This document shows positions 59,310 to 64,000 of a stretch of 64,000 nt of DNA, piece after piece. The translations under genes were made by a program, and so were the position numbers. Positions within the stretch are counted from its first letter, which is position 1; every line of letters begins with the position of its first letter. Origin of the DNA: Clostridium transplantifaecale (GTDB taxonomy: Bacteria > Bacillota > Clostridia > Lachnospirales > Lachnospiraceae); contig NZ_UYZY01000001.1 in the NCBI RefSeq assembly GCF_900626075.1, positions 1,178,001 through 1,242,000 of the forward strand, written 5' to 3'. The notes under the pieces were generated by a model. That model was not told the DNA's origin. It ran no database searches and saw only the letters and a list, made by a program, of their open reading frames with translations.

Positions 59310-60590
59310 ATGATATTCTCCAAAGTCCGCCGTTTAGCGGGGGAACTGACCGTACCGGGTGACAAATCCATTTCCCACAGAAGCATTATGTTCGGCTCAC
59401 TTGCCGACGGGCTGACGGAAGTCCGCGGTTTTCTTCAGGGAGCGGACTGCCTGTCCACAATATCCTGTTTTACTAAAATGGGAATTACCATTGAGAACAA
59501 CGGCGATACCGTCCTGATACATGGAAAAGGCCCGAAAGGCCTCACCGCCCCGGCCGGGGTTCTGGACTGCGGGAACAGCGGCACCACCACCCGGCTGATC
59601 TCCGGAATTCTGGCCGCCCAGGATTTCAATGTAACGCTGACCGGAGACGAGTCCATCTGCAAACGTCCCATGAAACGCATTATGGAACCGCTTTCCATGA
59701 TGGGCGCCCATATTGAAAGCAAATATAATAACGGCTGTGCGCCTCTTGAAATTACGGGGAGCCGGCTTCACGGAACCCACTATTTATCTCCCGTCGCCTC
59801 CGCCCAGGTAAAATCCGCCGTCTTGCTGGCCGGACTGTATGCGGACGGGGAGACGCGCGTCACGGAGCCGTATGTCTCAAGGAACCATACGGAGCTTCTT
59901 CTCTCCGCTTATGGGGCCGATGTCCATACGGAGGGTACGACGGCCATATTAAGGCCCGGCAATCCCCTGGAAGGACTAAAGCTTACCGTTCCAGGCGATA
60001 TCTCGTCGGCCGCCTTTTTCATTGCCGCCGCTCTGATTATCCCGGACTCTGAGATTCTGATCCGTAATGTCGGCGTTAATCCGACCCGTGACGGCATGCT
60101 TCATGTATGCAGGATGATGAACGGAAACGTCACGCTTCTGAACGAAACAAACGAATCGGGTGAACCCACCGCAGATCTGCTCATCCGGTCCTCTGCGCTG
60201 AAAGGCACCGTCATTGAAGGGAGCATTATCCCAACCCTGATTGATGAGCTTCCGATGATCGCAGCCATGGCGTGTTTTGCAGAAGGAACCACTCTGATCC
60301 GCGATGCGGCGGAGTTGAAGGTAAAAGAGTCCAACCGGATTGCCGTCATGACGGAGAACCTAAGAGCCATGGGAGCTGATGTGGAAGAAACCGATGACGG
60401 CATGATCATCCGCGGCGGCCGTCCTCTCCATGGGGCTGTCATCGACAGTAAAAAAGATCACCGCATAGCGATGACCTTTGCCGTAACGGCGCTGGCTGCC
60501 GAGGGGGAAACAGAGATTCTGGATGCCGACTGCGTAAATATATCCTATCCGGGGTTTTACTCCGACCTGCACCGCCTGTTCAGGAAATAA
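59310..60590 (+). CDS. aroA: EPSP synthase (3-phosphoshikimate 1-carboxyvinyltransferase)
   Basis: A 426-residue EPSP synthase joining phosphoenolpyruvate to shikimate 3-phosphate. Signatures are VPGDKSISHRSIMFGSLADG at the N-terminus, DCGNSGTTTRLISG, and KVKESNRIAVMTENL with DHRIAM near the C-terminus. ATG 59310 is chosen because GAGG lies 9 bases before it; the open frame from 59241 covers the spacer between the genes and has no ribosome binding site. The rest of the shikimate pathway is not in this window. The Gly96-Ala region reads NSGTTTR, so it looks glyphosate-class I-like, but that is not certain. Confidence 0.94.
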   Translation: MIFSKVRRLAGELTVPGDKSISHRSIMFGSLADGLTEVRGFLQGADCLSTISCFTKMGITIENNGDTVLIHGKGPKGLTAPAGVLDCGNSGTTTRLISGILAAQDFNVTLTGDESICKRPMKRIMEPLSMMGAHIESKYNNGCAPLEITGSRLHGTHYLSPVASAQVKSAVLLAGLYADGETRVTEPYVSRNHTELLLSAYGADVHTEGTTAILRPGNPLEGLKLTVPGDISSAAFFIAAALIIPDSEILIRNVGVNPTRDGMLHVCRMMNGNVTLLNETNESGEPTADLLIRSSALKGTVIEGSIIPTLIDELPMIAAMACFAEGTTLIRDAAELKVKESNRIAVMTENLRAMGADVEETDDGMIIRGGRPLHGAVIDSKKDHRIAMTFAVTALAAEGETEILDADCVNISYPGFYSDLHRLFRK

Positions 60591-60640
60591 CAATTCCTGC
60601 TCTCGGTTAATCAGTCCAGTCACCTGAAGGAGGTTTTTGA

Positions 60641-61054
60641 ATGTGGTTTATCTTTGCTCTCCTATCTTCCGTCTTTGCCGCCCTGACCTCCATATTAGCT
60701 AAGGTCGGTATAGAAGGCATCAGCTCCAATCTGGCCACCGCCATCCGCACCGTGGTTGTTGTCTTTATGGCATGGGGTATGGTTTTCATCACAAATACAC
60801 AGGGCGGAATAGCCTCCATCAGCCGGAAGAGCTGGATTTTCCTGATTCTGTCCGGCCTGGCTACCGGCGCCTCCTGGATGTGTTATTACAAAGCCCTTCA
60901 GCTTGGAGAGGCCTCGAAGGTTGTCCCGATCGACAAATTCAGTACGGTAATCACGGTCCTGCTCGCCTTTCTTTTTCTCCATGAGCAGATATCCGCAAAA
61001 ACCGTAATCGGCCTGATTCTGATAACTGCAGGTACGTTTACAATGATACTTTAA
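60641..61054 (+). CDS. Half-size EamA-family transporter
   Basis: A 137-residue protein with four hydrophobic segments, one EamA repeat (VFAALTSILAKVGIEGISSNLATAIRTVVV, then ASWMCYYKALQLGEASKVVPIDKFSTVITVLLAFLFLHEQIS). Full-length EamA proteins have two repeats, so this one probably works as a dimer like small multidrug transporters. It is last in the aro operon; export of an aromatic compound is possible but unproven. Confidence 0.85.
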   Translation: MWFIFALLSSVFAALTSILAKVGIEGISSNLATAIRTVVVVFMAWGMVFITNTQGGIASISRKSWIFLILSGLATGASWMCYYKALQLGEASKVVPIDKFSTVITVLLAFLFLHEQISAKTVIGLILITAGTFTMIL

Positions 61055-61074
61055 TTACAAAATAATCTGTAAAA

Positions 61075-61113
61075 GAAAGAGTTCTGCGCCCGTTTTGGGA
61101 ACAGAACTCTTTT
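61075..61113. terminator. Bidirectional intrinsic terminator
   Basis: AAAGAGTTCTG and CAGAACTCTTTT flank a 15-base loop between the convergent EamA and GGDEF genes. Confidence 0.88.
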
Positions 61114-61139
61114 GCCATGGCACAGACGCAAGAACCATC

Positions 61140-63617
61140 TTATCCTATTTTGCAGCCGTCACGGCCTTCTTTTTTCACTTCATAGAGGAGAATATCTGCT
61201 TTCTGGTATAATACCTCAAAATCAGTTTCATCCTTTCTTACCACCACACCAATGCTGGCCGTAATTCCGGATGATTCCGGCACGATTACAATCTTCCTGA
61301 ATTCATTTCTGATCGTTTCCGCTTTTTCCTGCAATTCCTCTTCCGTCCTTACGCCCGGCATATAGGCGATAAATTCATCACCGCCCAGACGGCCGTAAAT
61401 ATCTTTTACAAATATAGACTTCATGCATGTGCCCACCTGGGTCAGCACGTCGTCTCCGACGGAATGGCCATAATGGTCGTTGATCTCTTTAAAATGATCT
61501 ATATCCATAATCAGCAGCGCCCCGCCTGTCTTCTCTTTGAGCAGCGCTTCGGAAATCACTTCACGTACCGTGGATGAATTGTAAATACCTGTCATTCCGT
61601 CATTCTGCGCTTTCTTCAAAAGGCGTTCTTTTTCGATTTTTTCCTTCTGAATATCCCAGACCCGGCCGATTGAGTACACGGCCCGCCCCGAATCGTCCTT
61701 TACCACTTTGGAGGTGACACGGTACCACCGCTCCGGCTCCCTGGCCGATATAATCTGAACGTCCCTCGTCCCCTCTTCTTCCTGCATAATCCAGTGATAC
61801 AGTGTATTTTCGCCTGAAATACCCCGTTTTTCAAGAAGCTCTACCCCATACTTGCTGAAATCGCCAATCACCTCGTCTACGCCAAGCTTACGCACTCCGT
61901 CACCGGAGAATCTCAGCACGTCGTCCCGGAAATCGTATTCATAGACACTCTCCCCAACAACTTCCGAAAGCTGCCGGTAACGCCTGTATTCCAGCGCCAT
62001 TTTCCGATCCATTTCATACCGGTTGCGGATATTACGCAGCAGTCCCAATCCGATGGCCGCCACAAGGACAAGCGCGATGGCCGTAAACGCACCGGGATTT
62101 CCCCTGACATAATCGATAAAAGAGAGCTGCTCCCGGTTGATGGAACTTTCATAAAATATCCTTTCCTTTTCGGAATCAGGCATATATGAGATCACCTTAT
62201 TCAGTATATTATGGAGTACCCGGTCCGAATCCCTAACGACACCGAGACAGATTGGCTGGCTGCCGCTTTCTGTCATGACAATCGCCGTAATATTTTTGTA
62301 CGCGGTCTTATTGATGCAGTACTGAAATGAGTAGTTGTTAATATGGCAGTAATCCGCCTCCCCCTCATTGACCGCCTCCATCGCCTCCTCCGGCGAATAA
62401 TAGAGTTTGACTTGGCCCGCCTCCGGCTCCACAGAACCAAACGCATCATAGACTGCCGCTGTTTTTCCTTTCAGCTCTCCCGGATCCACTCCCTTATGCA
62501 CAATCAGGATTTGTGAAACATTCATGTACGGCAGAGTCTGGGTAATTCCGAATTCCTCGGTAACAAGTGTACTGCCGGGAACAGCCAAAATCAAGTCCAC
62601 CTCTTTATCCAGGACCATCCTGCGGTACTCATCCGTATCTTTTATTCCGATGTACTCAAACCGGAGTCCTGTCTCTTTCGAGATATAATTCAGGAAATCA
62701 ACCGCGATTCCCTGCGCTTCACCCGTCTTGGGATTGACGCTCTGTATCGGAACCTTCCCATCCAGAACCACAACTTTTAACGTGCCTGCCTGCTCCAGAT
62801 AAGCTTTCTCCCTGGTTTCATAGAGCAGATATTCTGATTTTGCATTAAAATATTTCCGGTGGAGTCTGGGTATCAGAGTCGGATCGGTCTCTTCAAGCTC
62901 CAGCATTCCGGCATTCAGTTCTTTTAAAAGTTCTGTATTTCCTTTTGTCACCGCCATATAAAAAGGAGTGGATGAAAACCTGGCTACCGCTCTGTACCCT
63001 TCGAGCGTTCCAACCTCAGGTTCCAGGATGACATCCGCTTTCTTTTCCTGCACCATCTTTACCGCCTCGTGGCCATCAATACAGCTTATTATTTCATAAT
63101 TCTGGCAGATCGAATTCAGGTACCGCTCCATGGCGTCCTGCTGCTTTCCGCCACTGCCGACCACGGCCACTCTTAGGATTTCCCTCTCCGTAAAGCTTTC
63201 GGGTGTCATATCCAAATTACTGTCCGGCACCGCAAGGACAATTCCCGTCTCCCCATATGCACTCCCCGGATAGTCAAATATCTCCCCAAGAGCCTCATTA
63301 TAATTCATGCCTCCCATCAGATCAATCTCTCCCTTTTGGAGCATGTCCAGCATAACGGGAAGGGACTCATTCAAAGAACCCTCAATCTCTATAAATTCAT
63401 ATTTCCACTGAGTATACTGTGCCAGTTCCTGAAGATAATCATACGTATAACCCGAATATTGCCCCTTCTCATCTTTCATTGTAAAACCATACTGGATCGG
63501 ATAACCCACCCGTACGACACGTCTCTCTTTTGCCTCGGACGGTATGGTCATGCATAGAAGCATCCATATGACGGCAATCCCCATCAAAAAGCCTTTTCCC
63601 GCTTTAGCTGATTTCAT
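61140..63617 (-). CDS. Solute-sensing diguanylate cyclase (two SBP_bac_3 domains, PAS, GGDEF)
   Basis: An 825-residue membrane sensor. A signal-like N-terminus (FLMGIAVIWMLLCMTIPSEA) leads to two periplasm-type amino-acid-binding domains (about 35-265 and 275-500). A membrane segment (FTAIALVLVAAIGLGLLRNI, about 510-530), a PAS-like region (550-660) and a C-terminal GGDEF domain with YGRLGGDEFIAYMPG follow. The intact GGDEF predicts c-di-GMP synthesis. The inhibitory I-site RxxD, five residues upstream, reads FVKD, so protein-level product inhibition should be absent. The mRNA leader instead has a c-di-GMP-I riboswitch. Ligand of the outer domains is unknown, possibly an amino acid. Confidence 0.92.
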   Translation of the reverse strand: MKSAKAGKGFLMGIAVIWMLLCMTIPSEAKERRVVRVGYPIQYGFTMKDEKGQYSGYTYDYLQELAQYTQWKYEFIEIEGSLNESLPVMLDMLQKGEIDLMGGMNYNEALGEIFDYPGSAYGETGIVLAVPDSNLDMTPESFTEREILRVAVVGSGGKQQDAMERYLNSICQNYEIISCIDGHEAVKMVQEKKADVILEPEVGTLEGYRAVARFSSTPFYMAVTKGNTELLKELNAGMLELEETDPTLIPRLHRKYFNAKSEYLLYETREKAYLEQAGTLKVVVLDGKVPIQSVNPKTGEAQGIAVDFLNYISKETGLRFEYIGIKDTDEYRRMVLDKEVDLILAVPGSTLVTEEFGITQTLPYMNVSQILIVHKGVDPGELKGKTAAVYDAFGSVEPEAGQVKLYYSPEEAMEAVNEGEADYCHINNYSFQYCINKTAYKNITAIVMTESGSQPICLGVVRDSDRVLHNILNKVISYMPDSEKERIFYESSINREQLSFIDYVRGNPGAFTAIALVLVAAIGLGLLRNIRNRYEMDRKMALEYRRYRQLSEVVGESVYEYDFRDDVLRFSGDGVRKLGVDEVIGDFSKYGVELLEKRGISGENTLYHWIMQEEEGTRDVQIISAREPERWYRVTSKVVKDDSGRAVYSIGRVWDIQKEKIEKERLLKKAQNDGMTGIYNSSTVREVISEALLKEKTGGALLIMDIDHFKEINDHYGHSVGDDVLTQVGTCMKSIFVKDIYGRLGGDEFIAYMPGVRTEEELQEKAETIRNEFRKIVIVPESSGITASIGVVVRKDETDFEVLYQKADILLYEVKKEGRDGCKIG

Positions 63618-63716
63618 AGTTCTCCCTCACAGCCCCTGATAACGGGCTCCTTTGTTACAACAATGACCTGTATATTTCCCCGGATATCTTTATATCACAT
63701 ATACACTTTCACATGA

Positions 63717-63744
63717 TAAAAAGCCCCGCCAATAAGGCAGAGCT
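63717..63744 (-). terminator. Riboswitch-linked intrinsic terminator
   Basis: Read leftward, AGCTCTGCC (63744-63736) pairs with GGCGGGGCT (63730-63722) around TTATT, followed by TTTTT. It lies about 100 bases before the ATG at 63617 and 40 bases after the aptamer, so its formation probably responds to c-di-GMP. Confidence 0.8.
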
Positions 63745-63784
63745 CCAGATACAGCCACAATTTCCCGGCTGAAAGCAGTCCTAT

Positions 63785-63853
63785 TCTTGCAACTGGCTGC
63801 CTCCGTAAGGCCCTGTAGTTTTGCGTCACTGCTTTACAGCAGTTTTGCCTTTA
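63785..63853 (-). ncRNA. Cyclic-di-GMP-I (GEMM) riboswitch
   Basis: Read leftward, the RNA has GGCAAAACTG, a CTGCT-GTAA-AGCAG hairpin with a GNRA loop, the conserved TGACGCAAAACTACAGGGCC stretch, a second short stem (GGCCT with AGGC) and the closing GGCAGCCAGTTGC. These are the hallmarks of the GEMM-I aptamer that binds c-di-GMP between its two stems. It precedes a terminator and a diguanylate cyclase gene. Whether ligand turns expression on or off cannot be told by reading. Confidence 0.85.
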
Positions 63854-63913
63854 TACAATTAGATAGATTGTATCATGGGATGTTTAAAAAGTCTATTGGA
63901 ATTATGTCATAAA

Positions 63914-64000
63914 ATGGGGATTTGGTTGAGAAATGAGGACGCCGCCGTTAGGCCAGGGGCCGGGGTGGTGAGGGGGATCGATGAGTCTTTCGTCCCGGTG
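63914..64000 (+). repeat. Truncated copy of the dispersed composite repeat
   Basis: The last 87 bases match 31901-31987 with only a few differences, from ATGGGGATTTGGTTGAGAAA through GAGTCTTTCGTCCCGG. The copy continues past the window edge. Two places 32 kb apart show that the element is multi-copy in this genome. Confidence 0.92.

Larger units (their letters stand above)
63618..63913. other. Leader region of the diguanylate cyclase gene
   Basis: Between the gene start and the repeat copy lie a c-di-GMP-I aptamer, an intermediate hairpin (CAGCC/GGCTG, 63752-63771) and an intrinsic terminator. No open frame is seen. Confidence 0.7.

Noticed and set aside
1..64000. tRNA or rRNA genes, transposases, integrases or prophage genes
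   Set aside because: None were recognised on either strand. In particular, no recombinase was found that could serve the putative invertible segment.

Overview
The window looks like a chromosome segment of a strictly anaerobic gut Firmicute, most likely a Lachnospiraceae member of the Clostridium symbiosum/Enterocloster type. The reasons are AGGAGG ribosome binding sites throughout, an NAD-linked HydABC-type [FeFe] hydrogenase with its regulatory satellite genes, LoaP-type NusG paralogs at a capsule locus, CarD, many solute-binding-protein transporters, and roughly mid-40s to 50 % GC by eye. The genus is a guess. No rRNA, tRNA, CRISPR array or transposase was found.

Layout. 1-2.1 kb: start of a membrane permease, an MBL-fold hydrolase and a divergent LysR regulator. 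2.2-4.2 kb: a PrpR-type sigma-54 activator. 4.4-10 kb: a Ugp-like sugar/glycerophosphodiester ABC transporter with a secreted-type alkaline-phosphatase-superfamily phosphodiesterase. 10.3-16.4 kb: a catabolic operon (GalB-like PIG-L hydrolase, VOC protein, RraA/aldolase, 2-hydroxyacid dehydrogenase, TctCBA tripartite transporter) read leftward from a textbook -24/-12 sigma-54 promoter. 17-23.1 kb: MATE exporter, LysR, then a puuD-like/YfcC/M20 amidohydrolase operon. 23.2-31.8 kb: two divergent operons of [FeFe]-hydrogenase biology. The left one encodes an HydS-like protein, DRTGG and HATPase proteins and a PHP protein. The right one encodes NuoE, HATPase, 2Fe-2S protein, NuoF/HydB and HydA.

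31.9-33.05 kb is a gene-free composite repeat: 30-base inverted ends, two long hairpins and a 285-base tandem duplication. One end of the same element reappears at 63914-64000. 33.2-34.6 kb: glutamine synthetase. 34.9-46.6 kb: a leftward, AT-rich capsule/exopolysaccharide locus headed by two LoaP-like antiterminators. Its upstream region is a 288-base segment bounded by perfect 25-base inverted repeats. The segment contains a near-consensus promoter that points away from the capsule genes, the layout of a phase-variable invertible promoter in the OFF orientation. 47-54 kb: small redox/regulator genes, a SpoIIE phosphatase paired with a PAS-containing HydS-like protein, membrane proteins and CarD. 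54.6-56.8 kb: an EF-G paralog lacking standard GTPase residues. 57-61 kb: DAHP synthase, prephenate dehydrogenase and EPSP synthase (aromatic amino acids), then a half-size EamA transporter. 61.1-63.6 kb: a solute-sensing diguanylate cyclase whose leader carries a c-di-GMP-I riboswitch followed by an intrinsic terminator.

How it fits together. The PrpR-type activator is a plausible driver of the sigma-54 promoter of the Tct/GalB operon. HydS-like proteins, HATPase/SpoIIE proteins and DRTGG proteins probably sense redox or H2 state and regulate the hydrogenase. Surface polysaccharide seems under stacked control: DNA inversion, then LoaP processive antitermination. The diguanylate cyclase has no product-inhibition site in its protein but carries a c-di-GMP sensor in its mRNA.
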